Positions 1-8,856 of a DNA stretch of 64,000 bases are shown piece after piece. A model generated the notes under the pieces. It had not been told where the DNA came from, searched no databases, and saw only the letters and a list, made by a program, of their open reading frames with translations. The translations under genes and the position numbers were made by a program. Numbering within the stretch: the first letter of the stretch is position 1; each line of letters begins with the position of its first letter. The DNA comes from Paucidesulfovibrio sp036541255 (GTDB lineage: Bacteria; Desulfobacterota; Desulfovibrionia; Desulfovibrionales; Desulfovibrionaceae), in NCBI GenBank assembly GCA_036541255.1, contig JAZHDD010000059.1:1-64000 (forward strand), read 5' to 3'.

Positions 1-1
1 T

Positions 2-343
2 TTTTTGGTCATGTTCGTCATGGGCGTGAGCGGCGCGTTGGCTGGTTGGGCCGGATGTCTTGAAGTCTCGGCTGTTGTGGGCCGCCTGCAGCCGAGCATC
101 ATGGTCGGCTACGGCTATACCGCCATTGTCGTGGCTTGGTTGGCGCGACTGCAGCCTTTGTCCATAGCCGTTGTGGCCTTTTTGCTCGCGGCGCTGCGTG
201 TGGGCGCGGAGAATCTTCAGATCGAACTCCAGATTCCCGCAGCCTACGGTGTGATCATGGAGGGGCTCATCCTGTTGACGGTTCTGGCGGCGCAATTTTT
301 CAGCACCTACACCATTGAGCGGCGCAAGGAGGGCGGCCAATGA
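2..343 (+). CDS. ABC transporter permease, BMP/nucleoside type (3' part)
   Basis: The reading frame is open from the first base, so the N-terminus lies outside the window and about 113 residues are visible. They contain hydrophobic membrane segments and a C-terminal helix ending in a short charged tail (IERRKEGGQ). The composition and the motif GAENLQ followed by a hydrophobic helix fit the first permease of BMP-family ABC importers (YufP-like), which take up nucleosides or related sugars through the cytoplasmic membrane. Its stop overlaps the start of the next permease as ATGA, so the two are translationally coupled. The substrate cannot be read from the sequence; family membership is inferred from the neighbours. 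Confidence 0.8.
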   Translation, partial: FLVMFVMGVSGALAGWAGCLEVSAVVGRLQPSIMVGYGYTAIVVAWLARLQPLSIAVVAFLLAALRVGAENLQIELQIPAAYGVIMEGLILLTVLAAQFFSTYTIERRKEGGQ

Positions 344-1263
344 GCTACGAATTGATTCTCGCACTCCTGGCTGCCGCTGTGCATTCGGGTACGCCCATCC
401 TGTACGCCACATTGGGTGAGATGCTGACCGAAAAGGGTGGCGTGCTTAACCTTGGCATCGAAGGCATCATGAGCGTATCCGCCTTTGCCGCTTTTCTGGC
501 CTGTGTGGGTACGGGCTCGGCCTGGTTAGGGTTGCTGGCTGGGGGAGTGGCCGGAATGTTCATGGCTGCGTTGCATGGTTTTGTTACCATCACCTGTCTC
601 GGGAATCAGGTGGTTTCGGGTTTGGCCCTGACCATTTTTGGCCTGGGATTGACCGACTTCATGGGTACGCCCTACATCGGCACTAACACGCCGGGCTTCA
701 GCTCCTGGGATTTCCCGGGGCTTTCGGCCTTGCCCGTTGTGGGTCCCATCTTTTTCCAGCATAATGTTATGGTCTATCTCTCCTATCTGTTGCCGGTGGT
801 GTTCTGGTTCTTCATGCGCCGCACCAGCCTGGGACTGGCCGTGACCGCTGTGGGCGAGATGCCCGCAGCCGCTTATGCCGCCGGGCTCAAACCCCGCAGG
901 CTGCGTTATTTTGCTGTGATCGTGGGTGGCTTTCTGGCCGGACTTGGAGGTGCCTATCTTTCTCTCGTGTATACGCATATTTGGACCACCGGATTATCCG
1001 GCGGGAGGGGCTGGATCGCCGTAGCTCTGGTCATTTTCGCTTTTTGGCGTCCGCAGCGCGCCGTTGTGGGGGCGTATCTGTTCGGCGGTGTCATGGCCTT
1101 TCAACTCCGTCTGCAGGCCACCGGGACCAGCCTTGCGCCGCAGTTCCTGCTCATGCTTCCCTATGCCTTGACCATCATCGTGCTCGTGCTCTCGGCATGG
1201 CGCGGCAAAAGGCGTTCACAGGGACCGGGTGCACTGGGCGTGAACATTGAGCCGGAGGGATAG
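340..1263 (+). CDS. ABC transporter permease, BMP/nucleoside type (YufQ-like)
   Basis: A 307-residue polytopic membrane protein with about eight hydrophobic segments. The N-terminal stretch GEMLTEKGGVLNLGIEGIM is the hallmark of the second permease of purine/nucleoside-type importers, where YufQ-like proteins carry the same EKGGVLNLGIEG motif. The start ATG overlaps the stop of the upstream permease by four bases. Together with that permease it should form the translocation pore in the inner membrane, energised by the double ATPase just downstream. The solute-binding lipoprotein expected in this family is not in the window and probably lies further upstream. Substrate (nucleosides, purines or a sugar) is not decided by the sequence. 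Confidence 0.88.
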   Translation: MSYELILALLAAAVHSGTPILYATLGEMLTEKGGVLNLGIEGIMSVSAFAAFLACVGTGSAWLGLLAGGVAGMFMAALHGFVTITCLGNQVVSGLALTIFGLGLTDFMGTPYIGTNTPGFSSWDFPGLSALPVVGPIFFQHNVMVYLSYLLPVVFWFFMRRTSLGLAVTAVGEMPAAAYAAGLKPRRLRYFAVIVGGFLAGLGGAYLSLVYTHIWTTGLSGGRGWIAVALVIFAFWRPQRAVVGAYLFGGVMAFQLRLQATGTSLAPQFLLMLPYALTIIVLVLSAWRGKRRSQGPGALGVNIEPEG

Positions 1264-1266
1264 GTT

Positions 1267-2808
1267 TTGGATACTTCCAACCTTCTCAAACAACTGGATC
1301 GATCCAAGCGCATTGTGCATGGAGACGCCAAGCCGTTGGTGCAGCTTAAGGGATTGACCAAGAGGTTCGGCAAGGTCCTGGCCAACGACGACATTTCCCT
1401 GGATATCTATCCTGGCCGGGTCAAGGCGTTGCTCGGTGAGAACGGCGCGGGCAAGAGTACGCTCATGAGCATGTTGGCCGGTCGCTATCAACCAGACACC
1501 GGGCAGATTGAAGTGGACGGCATACCCGTGCGCTTCAACTCCTCGCGGGATGCTATCGCCGCGGGTATCGGCATGGTCTATCAGCATTTCATGCTTGTGG
1601 AGTCCATGTCCGTGGCCGAGAATGTGCTTCTGGGGCAGGAAGGCAGCTTTTTCCTGAATCCCAAGGAAATGCGTTCGCGTGTACAGGAATTGTCCGAACG
1701 GTACGGCCTGGATATCGATCCAGCAGCAAGGGTTTCCACGCTGTCCATGGGCGAGAAACAGCGCGTGGAGATTCTCAAGCTGCTGTATCGTGAAAGCCGG
1801 GTGCTCATTTTTGACGAACCAACTGCCGTGCTTACTCCGCGCGAAACGTTTCATCTTTTTGAAGCGCTTTGGAAAATGGCGGACCAGGGCAAGTCCATCG
1901 TCTTCATCAGCCATAAGCTGGAAGAAGTGCTGGCCGTGGCCGACGAGATAGCCATTTTGCGCCAAGGGCGCATCGAAGGCGAGTTTGCCGAGTCGGAAGT
2001 GACCTCCAAGGCGGATTTGGCCTGCCGCATGGTGGGCAAGGAAGTGCTTCTCGAGGTGGAGCGCGAGCCGTTGGAACAAGGCGACGTGGTGCTTGAGATC
2101 AAGAATCTCAACGGGATCGGCCTGGAGAACATCAATTTGAGCTTGCGCCAGGGCGAGATCGTGGCCGTGGTTGGGGTGGCCGGGAACGGCCAGAAGTCTT
2201 TGGTTGAAGCCATTTGTGGCCTGCGCAAGCCGCCTGTGAACACGCTTTTCATCATGGGTAAGCGGTGGCGTGATTTTTATGCAAAGCCGTCCTGGAAGAA
2301 TTCCCTGGCCTATATCCCGGAAGACCGGCTCGGATTGGCGACCTGCCGCAATCTCGACCTAGTGGACAATCTGCTGCTGACAACGCGCCAAGGATTTGCC
2401 AAAGGGCTTTGGCTGGATAAGAAAAAAGCGGCTCAGGACACCAGCGATCTGATCAAAAAGTATGACATCCGTCCGGGGCGTATCGCCGCACTGGCTTGGC
2501 AGCTTTCCGGCGGCAATCTCCAGAAGTCCGTTCTGGCCCGCGAATTGTATCGTTGTCCGCGACTGATTATTGCCGAGCAGCCTACGCAGGGACTGGACGT
2601 CTCGGCTACCGAGCAGGTCTGGAAACATCTGCTGGCCGCGCGAGAAATGGCTGGAGTGCTGCTGGTGACGGGCGATCTCAATGAGGCCCTGCAGTTGGCT
2701 GACCGCATCGCCGTGATTTTCCGGGGGCGATTCATGGATCTGTTCCCGGTTTCGGACAAGGAAAAGGTTCGGCGCATTGGCCTGATGATGGCGGGAGTGG
2801 AAGAGTAG
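1267..2808 (+). CDS. ABC transporter ATP-binding protein, tandem ATPase domains
   Basis: A 513-residue protein with two ABC ATPase domains, as in RbsA/YufO. The first has Walker A GENGAGKST at residues 57-65, a signature LSMGEKQR and Walker B LIFDEPTAVLTP. The second has the degenerate Walker A usual for this family (GVAGNGQKS), signature LSGGNLQKS near residue 413 and AEQPTQGLDV. It should power the two upstream permeases. I place the start at TTG 1267 because GGAGGG at 1255-1260 sits six bases upstream and no ATG follows soon. The gene is three bases from the permease stop. Downstream there is a perfect GC-rich stem-loop at 2868-2883 without a T-run. Confidence 0.9.
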   Translation: MDTSNLLKQLDRSKRIVHGDAKPLVQLKGLTKRFGKVLANDDISLDIYPGRVKALLGENGAGKSTLMSMLAGRYQPDTGQIEVDGIPVRFNSSRDAIAAGIGMVYQHFMLVESMSVAENVLLGQEGSFFLNPKEMRSRVQELSERYGLDIDPAARVSTLSMGEKQRVEILKLLYRESRVLIFDEPTAVLTPRETFHLFEALWKMADQGKSIVFISHKLEEVLAVADEIAILRQGRIEGEFAESEVTSKADLACRMVGKEVLLEVEREPLEQGDVVLEIKNLNGIGLENINLSLRQGEIVAVVGVAGNGQKSLVEAICGLRKPPVNTLFIMGKRWRDFYAKPSWKNSLAYIPEDRLGLATCRNLDLVDNLLLTTRQGFAKGLWLDKKKAAQDTSDLIKKYDIRPGRIAALAWQLSGGNLQKSVLARELYRCPRLIIAEQPTQGLDVSATEQVWKHLLAAREMAGVLLVTGDLNEALQLADRIAVIFRGRFMDLFPVSDKEKVRRIGLMMAGVEE

Positions 2809-2867
2809 TTTTGTCGTAAGGGGCGAATGATTCTGACTGGTTTTGGGCGTGGCGAACTCGGAAGGTT

Positions 2868-2883
2868 CCCCTCTGAGAGGGGC
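2868..2883. repeat. Short GC-rich inverted repeat
   Basis: CCCCTC and GAGGGG flank a TGA loop in the 80-base gap between the convergent ABC ATPase and nucleotidyltransferase genes. It lacks a T-tract on either strand, so it is at best a weak transcription end or mRNA-stabilising hairpin. Confidence 0.4.
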
Positions 2884-2888
2884 GGTCG

Positions 2889-3665
2889 TCAGGATAGAAT
2901 TTCCCGGCATGCAGCATAGCCGATTGGATTGCCCACATCGAAGACTTCTACGTCGAGCGGCGCGCCGACAAAGGGGATGCCCTGTTCGAGCATGACCCGC
3001 CGGACCTTGCCGTCGGTGAGTTCCCCCTCATAACCAAGTCTTCGTGTTTCTTCGATAAAGTCAAAAAGATGTGGCAAGGCGACATAGAGACCGCAACTTC
3101 GCATCTCACCGGCAAATCGTGGTTGGAATGGCCCCGACCCTTTTTTGGGAAAACCGATGATGTTGAACGTGTTTTTTTCCGGTCCGCGTTCCAAATCCAC
3201 CCGCCCGGAATTGCTTATGCCCGGCGCATTTTCCGGCTTGACGGCCATGAGCGCCACGCAGTCCAATCCCGTATGCGCATGCGCCCTGCATACCTGGCGT
3301 AGCATGCCTGGGCACGGGTAGCCCACGTTGTCCGGGTAGAGCACGGCAAAGGGGGCGGTGCCTATGACGGGGCGTGCCGAAGCTATGGCGTCGCATTCTC
3401 CATCCTGGGTGTCCTGCATGACAAAAACCAACTCGAAGCGGCTGCCACTGGAGTCCAGGTGGTCGCGAAGAGCTTGCTTGTTTTTGTTCAGGATGACGAC
3501 CACGCGTTCCATACCTGCGTCTTCCGCTTCCAGCAGGGCGAAGTCGATGATGCGTCGGTTGCCCAGAGGCAGTAATTCCTTGGGCAGGTCCGGATATGTT
3601 TCGCGCATACGCGTTCCCAGGCCTGCCGCAGGGAGAACAAGAGTGGTGATGTTGCCGTTTCCCAT
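2889..3665 (-). CDS. GalU-like nucleotidyltransferase
   Basis: A 258-residue protein with the sugar-phosphate nucleotidyltransferase signature AAGLGTRM at residues 13-20, then PKELLPLGNR, the pattern of UTP:glucose-1-phosphate uridylyltransferases. Such enzymes make UDP-glucose for surface polysaccharide. VLYPDNVG corresponds to the metal-binding Asp region. It is somewhat shorter than typical bacterial GalU (about 290-300), so glucose specificity is not certain; a related NDP-sugar pyrophosphorylase is possible. The ribosome site is weak. It stands alone, convergent with the ABC operon and separated from por by a terminator. Confidence 0.8.
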   Translation of the reverse strand: MGNGNITTLVLPAAGLGTRMRETYPDLPKELLPLGNRRIIDFALLEAEDAGMERVVVILNKNKQALRDHLDSSGSRFELVFVMQDTQDGECDAIASARPVIGTAPFAVLYPDNVGYPCPGMLRQVCRAHAHTGLDCVALMAVKPENAPGISNSGRVDLERGPEKNTFNIIGFPKKGSGPFQPRFAGEMRSCGLYVALPHLFDFIEETRRLGYEGELTDGKVRRVMLEQGIPFVGAPLDVEVFDVGNPIGYAACREILS

Positions 3666-3731
3666 GACTTCACTCTATCAGAACCAGCCTGAACGGAAAG
3701 CAAAATCTGTCATGGGGGATTGATATGAAGC

Positions 3732-3759
3732 AAAAGGGAGCCGCTTACGGCTCCCTTTT
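3732..3759 (-). terminator. Rho-independent terminator of the porDAB operon
   Basis: A 12-base stem (AAAAGGGAGCCG paired with CGGCTCCCTTTT) with a four-base loop lies 24 bases beyond the porB stop. Read on the minus strand it ends in TTTTGC. A T-run is also present on the plus strand, so it could work in both directions. Confidence 0.8.
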
Positions 3760-3782
3760 GTGCATTGCGTTGCCGGACAGAC

Positions 3783-4742
3783 TTAGTCTTGAGGCTCGTC
3801 GTTCGTTGCTCGGACCAGCCGTTCCAGATATTCGTAGTCGCCGTCCACCTGCTTCTGGATATTGGCCACATCACCTTCTGAAAGGTGACGGAAGCGGCGC
3901 TGTGGTTTGAGGTAGTCCAGAATGGGCTTGGGCTTTTTGATGGTCTTGGTGAAGTTGAATCGGCCTCCCACCACTTCATAGAGCGGGAAGTAGTTTGTCT
4001 CAGTGGCCAGTTTAGCGATTTCAATGCCCGTATCGCCCTTGATGCCCCACCCCGTGGGACAGACCGCATAGATATGCAGATAGGCCGGGCCGTCCACGGC
4101 CAGGGCTTTTTGGACTTTGTTCATCAGGTCCAGGTGATAGGCAGGGCTGGCCGTGGCCACATAGGGGATGTTGTGAGCCGCGCAGATCAGCGGCATGTTT
4201 TTTTTCTGGGTCTGCTGGCCGATGGATTCCTTGCCTGCGGGCGAAGTGGTGGTGGAGGCACCGAAGGGGGTAGCGGAAGAGCGCTGCACTCCTGTGTTCA
4301 TGTAGGCCTCGTTATCCAGGCAGCAGTAGACGAAATTGTGGCCACGCTCCAACGCTCCGGACAGGGCCTGGAAGCCGATGTCAAAGGTGGAGCCGTCACC
4401 GCCGAAGGCGATGATGTTCGGATTGTCGTTGATCTTGCCTTTGCGGCGAAGCGCCTTGAACCCTGCTTCCACGCCCGAGGCAACAGCCGAGGTGTTCTCG
4501 AAGGCCACGTGGATCCAGGGACACTTCCAGGCGGTTTGCGGGTAGGGCGAGGTGATGATTTCCATGCAGCCCGTGGCGTTGACGACCACGGTGTTGGGTC
4601 CTGCCACCTTGGTGACCATACCCATGGCCAGCACTTCGACGCAGCCTTGGCAGGCGCGGTGGCCACAGGAGACCAGGGACTCCTTGGGCATGTTCTTGGC
4701 CGTGATTTTCTTGTAACCGCTCAGGTCGATATCTCTAAGCAT
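3783..4742 (-). CDS. porB: 2-oxoacid:ferredoxin oxidoreductase beta subunit (pyruvate type)
   Basis: A 319-residue TPP-binding beta subunit of a four-subunit pyruvate:ferredoxin oxidoreductase, which oxidises pyruvate plus CoA to acetyl-CoA and CO2 with reduction of ferredoxin in the cytoplasm. The N-terminus carries the cluster cysteines C26, C31, C34 (GHRACQGC), with C59 next; the TPP motif is GDGSTFD at 115-121 with N144 downstream. CPTGWGIKG further on is typical of PorB. The start ATG overlaps the end of porA by eight bases. Close homologues act on 2-oxoisovalerate, so pyruvate is the likeliest but not proven substrate. A terminator follows. Confidence 0.88.
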   Translation of the reverse strand: MLRDIDLSGYKKITAKNMPKESLVSCGHRACQGCVEVLAMGMVTKVAGPNTVVVNATGCMEIITSPYPQTAWKCPWIHVAFENTSAVASGVEAGFKALRRKGKINDNPNIIAFGGDGSTFDIGFQALSGALERGHNFVYCCLDNEAYMNTGVQRSSATPFGASTTTSPAGKESIGQQTQKKNMPLICAAHNIPYVATASPAYHLDLMNKVQKALAVDGPAYLHIYAVCPTGWGIKGDTGIEIAKLATETNYFPLYEVVGGRFNFTKTIKKPKPILDYLKPQRRFRHLSEGDVANIQKQVDGDYEYLERLVRATNDEPQD

Positions 4743-5907
4743 TGCTGTTCAACCCCCAGAGCGTGTAGGTTTTCGCGAGCTTGCCCGCTTGGGCCAGCTT
4801 GTAGATTTCCTTGAAGTCGTTCACGGGCACGTCGCGTCCGCCGATGCCGCAGATCACGTTCACGATTTCGGGCGCGTCCGGGCGGCCGTAAAACACGGTT
4901 TTGATTTCCTGGGCAACGGGGCCGTTCACGGATCCGGGCGAGATGGCCCGATCAATGACGATGAGCCGTTTTGCGCCCTTGCAGGCTGCAATGAACTCCT
5001 CCACGGGGAAGGGACGCCAGAGGCGGATGCGGGTTTGGCCGACATCCTCGCCACCTTCAACAAGGTTTTCCACCGCGCTGTAGACGGATTCGCCGAGGGA
5101 GCCCATGGAGACGAACCGGGTCGCGGCTCCTTTGTTGCCGTTGGTCTGGATCAGGTCGTACTCTCGTCCGAATGCTTTGTTCAGTTCATTCAGCACTTCC
5201 TTGATCACGGGCTTGGAGTCCAGCAGTGCCTGTTCGCACTGCTTTTTAGCTTCCAGGTAGACTTCCGGCACCCCAACCGGACCGTAGCTCACGGGATTGG
5301 CCGGGTCGAGGCGCATGGCCGGCTCAAAGGGCGGCAGGAATGCGTCCACGTCCTTCTGGGTCGGGAATTCGATGGGCTCGATCATGTGGGTGAGGATGAA
5401 GCCGTCCATGTTGACGATGGTAGGGAGGAGCACGCGATGGTCTTCGGCGATTTTGAAGGCCGCGATGGACAGTTCCAGGGCTTCCTGGCCGTCCTCCACG
5501 AAAAGTTGAATCCAGCCTATGTCGCGTTCCGCCATGATGTCCGAATGGTCGTTCCAGATGGAAATGGGGCCGGACAGGGAACGGTTGGCCACAGTCATGA
5601 CGATGGGCAGCCGCATGGCCGAGGCGATGAAAAGAATTTCGTGCATCAGGGCCAACCCCTGAGCCGAGGTGGCGGTGTAGGTCCGTGCGCCCGCGGCCGA
5701 GGAGCCTACCGCGGCGCTCATGGCCGAATGTTCGGATTCCACGGGAATGAATTCCGCATCCAGGTCCCCGTTGGCCACATAATGGGAGAGTTCTTCCACA
5801 ATATGTGTTTGCGGGGTGATGGGATAAGCGGAAATGACGTCTGCTTTGGCCAATTTGACTGCTTCGGCCACAGCAAGGGAAACTTCGATACCGACTCTTT
5901 TAAGCAT
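4735..5907 (-). CDS. porA: 2-oxoacid:ferredoxin oxidoreductase alpha subunit (pyruvate type)
   Basis: A 390-residue alpha subunit with the family motif AYPITPQT at residues 27-34 and HSAMSAAVGSSAAGARTYTATS, the region that contacts TPP and substrate (its conserved Thr and Ser are seen). Length matches archaeal-type PorA. It starts one base after the porD stop with GAGGAG of porD serving as ribosome site, and its own end overlaps porB. Together with porB, porD and the distant gamma gene at 16.2 kb it completes one four-subunit enzyme. Substrate inference is by family only. Confidence 0.88.
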   Translation of the reverse strand: MLKRVGIEVSLAVAEAVKLAKADVISAYPITPQTHIVEELSHYVANGDLDAEFIPVESEHSAMSAAVGSSAAGARTYTATSAQGLALMHEILFIASAMRLPIVMTVANRSLSGPISIWNDHSDIMAERDIGWIQLFVEDGQEALELSIAAFKIAEDHRVLLPTIVNMDGFILTHMIEPIEFPTQKDVDAFLPPFEPAMRLDPANPVSYGPVGVPEVYLEAKKQCEQALLDSKPVIKEVLNELNKAFGREYDLIQTNGNKGAATRFVSMGSLGESVYSAVENLVEGGEDVGQTRIRLWRPFPVEEFIAACKGAKRLIVIDRAISPGSVNGPVAQEIKTVFYGRPDAPEIVNVICGIGGRDVPVNDFKEIYKLAQAGKLAKTYTLWGLNSNA

Positions 5908-5908
5908 C

Positions 5909-6199
5909 CTATTTCTCCTCGATCACCATGCGGATGGCGTCCTTGGGGCAGATGTTGGCGCAAATGCCGCAGCCTTTGCAGTAGTCGAAGTCCGGGCGGT
6001 AGAACTCGTCCTCGCGAACCGCAATGCAGAACTCGGGACAGTAAATTTCGCACATGCCGCACTTGATGCACTCCTCCTCGCTCAGGACGGGGATGAGTGT
6101 CCGCCAGTCGCCTGTTTTCAGCTTGGACGCGTTGCCCGGATCGACGATGGCGCAACCCAGGGCCAGCTCTTGCCAGGCGCAAATTGAATTTTGGCTCAT
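5909..6199 (-). CDS. porD: 2-oxoacid:ferredoxin oxidoreductase delta subunit, 2[4Fe-4S] ferredoxin
   Basis: A 96-residue ferredoxin subunit with two complete CxxCxxCxxxC motifs: C44, C47, C50, C54 and C74, C77, C80, C84. These clusters pass electrons from the beta subunit to free ferredoxin. I use ATG 6199 because AAGGAGG lies seven bases upstream; an earlier in-frame codon at 6277 would add a stretch with no ribosome site. It is the first gene of porD-porA-porB. The promoter should lie in 6200-6325, between it and the upstream amidohydrolase. Confidence 0.88.
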   Translation of the reverse strand: MSQNSICAWQELALGCAIVDPGNASKLKTGDWRTLIPVLSEEECIKCGMCEIYCPEFCIAVREDEFYRPDFDYCKGCGICANICPKDAIRMVIEEK

Positions 6200-6325
6200 G
6201 TATGCCTCCTTGAAGGACTCGGCTGACGTGAATCCTGATACAGCGGGCAGGATACCAAAGAGCCGGACAAGAGACAAAGATTTTAGGCGAACGGGCGGTA
6301 CGTGCCCATGAACGGCGGGAAGTCG

Positions 6326-7105
6326 TCAGAGCTGATCGGCGGCCGAGAGGTGCAGTTCGAGTTCCGTGTCCGTGAGGTTGAGGCGGGTTTGCAGCCGATA
6401 CAAAGCTTCGCAGGGATCAAAAAGGGGATAGTCGCTGCCGAAAAGAATGCGTTCTCGCGGATGGTTGTCCAGTATGGCCTTGATTTGCGCGTCGGTCATG
6501 AAAGGCAGGGCGCTGGAGGTGTCCATCCAAACGTCGAGTCCGCAAAGGTGCTCGGGGACATAATCCCAATGCTGATAGCCTCCCAGGTGGGCCGCAATGA
6601 TCCGGGCTTTGGGAAAAGCGTGGAGAATCGCAGCCAGCTTGCGCGGGCAGCTCGGATTTTGCTCCGGGGGCAGAGTGTCTCCCACGTGGACCATGAGCAG
6701 AAAGCGATCGTTGATCATTTCCATGAGTTCGAAGAATCCAGGATCGTCCAGTCGAAAGCCCTGGAAGTCCGGATGCAGCTTGATGCCCCGGATGCCTTTG
6801 CGCTCCAGGCGTTCCAGCTCCCGTTCGGGTTGATCATATTCCGGGTGCATGGTGCCGAACGCCTCGATCTCGGGATATGTTTCGCTGAGGTGGATGGCCC
6901 AATTGTTGGCAGGGATGACCTGGGAAGGATCGGTTGCGGCAGTGTGCAGGAACACACGGTCGATGCCCGCCTTGGTTTCCCGTTCCAACAGGTCTTCCAC
7001 GGTGCCGGTCCCTATGGGAAGGATGCCGTAGTGGTCCTGGAGTTGGGCTGTTACCTTGTGAGCGATCTTGGGATGGAAGGCATGCGTGTGAACATCGTAC
7101 AACAT
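6326..7105 (-). CDS. Amidohydrolase-family (TIM-barrel) metal hydrolase
   Basis: A 259-residue protein opening with DVHTHAF, the HxH metal motif of the amidohydrolase-2 family. Further metal or active-site stretches are GIKLHPDFQGF, MVHVGDT, IAAHLGG and LFGSDYPLFDP, whose final Asp is the usual catalytic base. Members hydrolyse or decarboxylate small cyclic or amide substrates in the cytoplasm; the specific substrate is unknown. ATG 7105 matches the family N-terminus (MLYDVHTH); a GTG at 7120 would add five residues. No clear ribosome site is visible for either. It is about 100 bases downstream of the thioesterase gene on the same strand and could be read from the same transcript. Confidence 0.78.
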   Translation of the reverse strand: MLYDVHTHAFHPKIAHKVTAQLQDHYGILPIGTGTVEDLLERETKAGIDRVFLHTAATDPSQVIPANNWAIHLSETYPEIEAFGTMHPEYDQPERELERLERKGIRGIKLHPDFQGFRLDDPGFFELMEMINDRFLLMVHVGDTLPPEQNPSCPRKLAAILHAFPKARIIAAHLGGYQHWDYVPEHLCGLDVWMDTSSALPFMTDAQIKAILDNHPRERILFGSDYPLFDPCEALYRLQTRLNLTDTELELHLSAADQL

Positions 7106-7204
7106 GGCGAAAGAATACACTTCAGAATTGAATGTGCAAGACCGGAGCGGGTGCTCGCCTGCCAGTTGGCAGGGCTGAGAAAAATGTCCGGCCGGCTGAT
7201 TTGA

Positions 7205-7621
7205 TCAGCCGAACATCTCCCGTAGCCAGTCGGGAACGCGAACAGGCTTGCCTTGTTTGTTGACGCAGGCGTGTTCAGTCGCACCGGTGGCGTGGAGCAA
7301 CTTTTTTTCGGAATCAAGAATTTCATAGACAAACGTCATGGAGGCCCGTTTCCAGTCGGTGATGCCGCAACGCACCCAGATATGCTCGTCGTAGCGAGCC
7401 GGTGAACGATAGCGGCAGGAAGCTTCCCGAATGGGCAGGAAAAAGCCCCGATGTTCCACTTCCGCATAGCTCATGCCTCGTTCGCGGATGAACAGGCTGC
7501 GCGCTCGTTCAAAAAGGTGCAGATATTCAGCATAATACAGAACGCCCATGGTGTCGGTCTCTCCGTAGGAAACGAAATGGCCGTACCAGGATTCCGGAGT
7601 GGGAAATGGTGCCGCGTTCAT
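7205..7621 (-). CDS. Acyl-CoA thioesterase, YbgC/4HBT hot-dog family
   Basis: A 138-residue single hot-dog protein with the catalytic pattern ETDTMGVLYYAEYL at residues 21-34, where the Asp (D23) is the usual YbgC/4-hydroxybenzoyl-CoA thioesterase active residue. It should hydrolyse short acyl-CoA or acyl-carrier thioesters in the cytoplasm. The start ATG at 7621 overlaps the apgM stop as ATGA, so it is coupled to the amino-acid operon; an upstream in-frame start would lie deep in apgM. A link to threonine synthesis is not evident, and the co-transcription may be incidental. Confidence 0.82.
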   Translation of the reverse strand: MNAAPFPTPESWYGHFVSYGETDTMGVLYYAEYLHLFERARSLFIRERGMSYAEVEHRGFFLPIREASCRYRSPARYDEHIWVRCGITDWKRASMTFVYEILDSEKKLLHATGATEHACVNKQGKPVRVPDWLREMFG

Positions 7622-8829
7622 TGGGCCAACCCCATCTGTCGCAGAGTCCAAGGCAGCAGATCATGCCCTTTGTCGATGCGCAGCCCTGTGGAGTCGGCCA
7701 GCCGTTCACTGAAGGCGGCCAGGTTCGAAGGGCGGCAGTCCGGATAGTTGAGCAGGAAGGGCACAGCGTCCGTGGTGTGGGTGCGTTCGACAATGGGGGT
7801 ATAATGATCGCAGGCCACGACGTAGGCGATGTCGCGTCCGGCCAATGCCTTGCGCAACGGGCCGACCACGCGGCTGTCGAATCGGGCCATGGCTTCCACC
7901 TTGTCCGAGGCGATGCCGGAATGACCGCATTCGTCCGGGGCTTCCACATGCACGAACACGAAATTACCCTGTTCAAGGAAGTTCAGGGCCGCTGCAACCT
8001 TACCTTCATAGTTGGTGTCCAGCAGGCCGGTTACGCCGTCCACATTGAGCACGTCCATTCCCGAAGCCAGCCCCAGGCCCTTGATCAAATCCACTGCGGA
8101 GATGACCGCGCCCTTGAGGCCGAAGGTCTCAGCAAAATCGGGCAGCATCAGGGGGCCGCCTTGGCCCCAGGGCCAGATTGAGCGGGCCTTGGTCGTATTC
8201 TGCGATCCGGAAAGAAGCGCTACGGCCTTGTGCAGCAAGGTGTTCAGTGCCGGGCTTGAAGCGAATGCCTCCAGATCTGGTGCAATGGGCTTGTTGGTGA
8301 TGTCGTGGGGAGGGTTGATGAACAATCCGGCATCCGGAGTGTGTTTGCCGCCTTTCTGCACCAACAGGTGGCGGTATTGCACGCCAGGAATGAACGTGTA
8401 CGTATCGTCGCCCAGTTCTTTCTGGAGCAGCTCGATGAGCGGCGTGGACTGGGCCGTGGTGATGTGGCTCGAGGAATAGTCGAGCATGGTCCCATCAGAG
8501 GCCAGCCCGGTCAGATTCACGAGGTTCATGCGCCAGATCAGGTCGTCCGGATCAAAGGTCAGGCCTTGGGCAGCGGCCTCAATGGGGCCGCGTCCGGTGT
8601 GGTAGCGGGCCGGGTCAAAGCCCAGCAGGGACATGTTGGCCGTGTCCGAACCGGGGGCCATGCCTTGCGGGATGGTTTGGCAGCGCCCGACAACGCCGGT
8701 ACGGGCCAGTTCGTCCATGTGCGGGGTGTAGGCCGCCTCGATGGGCGTTTTGCCGTCCAGTTCGTCCAGGGGCCAGTCGCCGAAGCCGTCGGCGATGAGA
8801 AAGAGGACCTTGCGGTCGGAAGGGCTCAT
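7618..8829 (-). CDS. apgM: ApgM-family phosphoglycerate mutase-like protein, candidate homoserine kinase
   Basis: A 403-residue member of the archaeal-type, cofactor-independent phosphoglycerate mutase family of the alkaline phosphatase superfamily. LIADGFGDWPLDE (D14) and GSDTANMS (S61, D62) correspond to the metal site and phospho-serine region, and ACDHYTPIVERTHTTDAVP to the C-terminal metal ligands. It is placed directly after homoserine dehydrogenase in the same operon and no thrB is in the window. Comparative genomics has proposed that ApgM relatives linked to hom act as homoserine kinases in bacteria lacking ThrB. I infer that role here; a true phosphoglycerate mutase remains possible. 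RBS GAGGAGC precedes the ATG. Confidence 0.85.
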   Translation of the reverse strand: MSPSDRKVLFLIADGFGDWPLDELDGKTPIEAAYTPHMDELARTGVVGRCQTIPQGMAPGSDTANMSLLGFDPARYHTGRGPIEAAAQGLTFDPDDLIWRMNLVNLTGLASDGTMLDYSSSHITTAQSTPLIELLQKELGDDTYTFIPGVQYRHLLVQKGGKHTPDAGLFINPPHDITNKPIAPDLEAFASSPALNTLLHKAVALLSGSQNTTKARSIWPWGQGGPLMLPDFAETFGLKGAVISAVDLIKGLGLASGMDVLNVDGVTGLLDTNYEGKVAAALNFLEQGNFVFVHVEAPDECGHSGIASDKVEAMARFDSRVVGPLRKALAGRDIAYVVACDHYTPIVERTHTTDAVPFLLNYPDCRPSNLAAFSERLADSTGLRIDKGHDLLPWTLRQMGLAQ

Positions 8830-8856
8830 GAAAAGCTGCTCCTCGGCTGCTTGGGA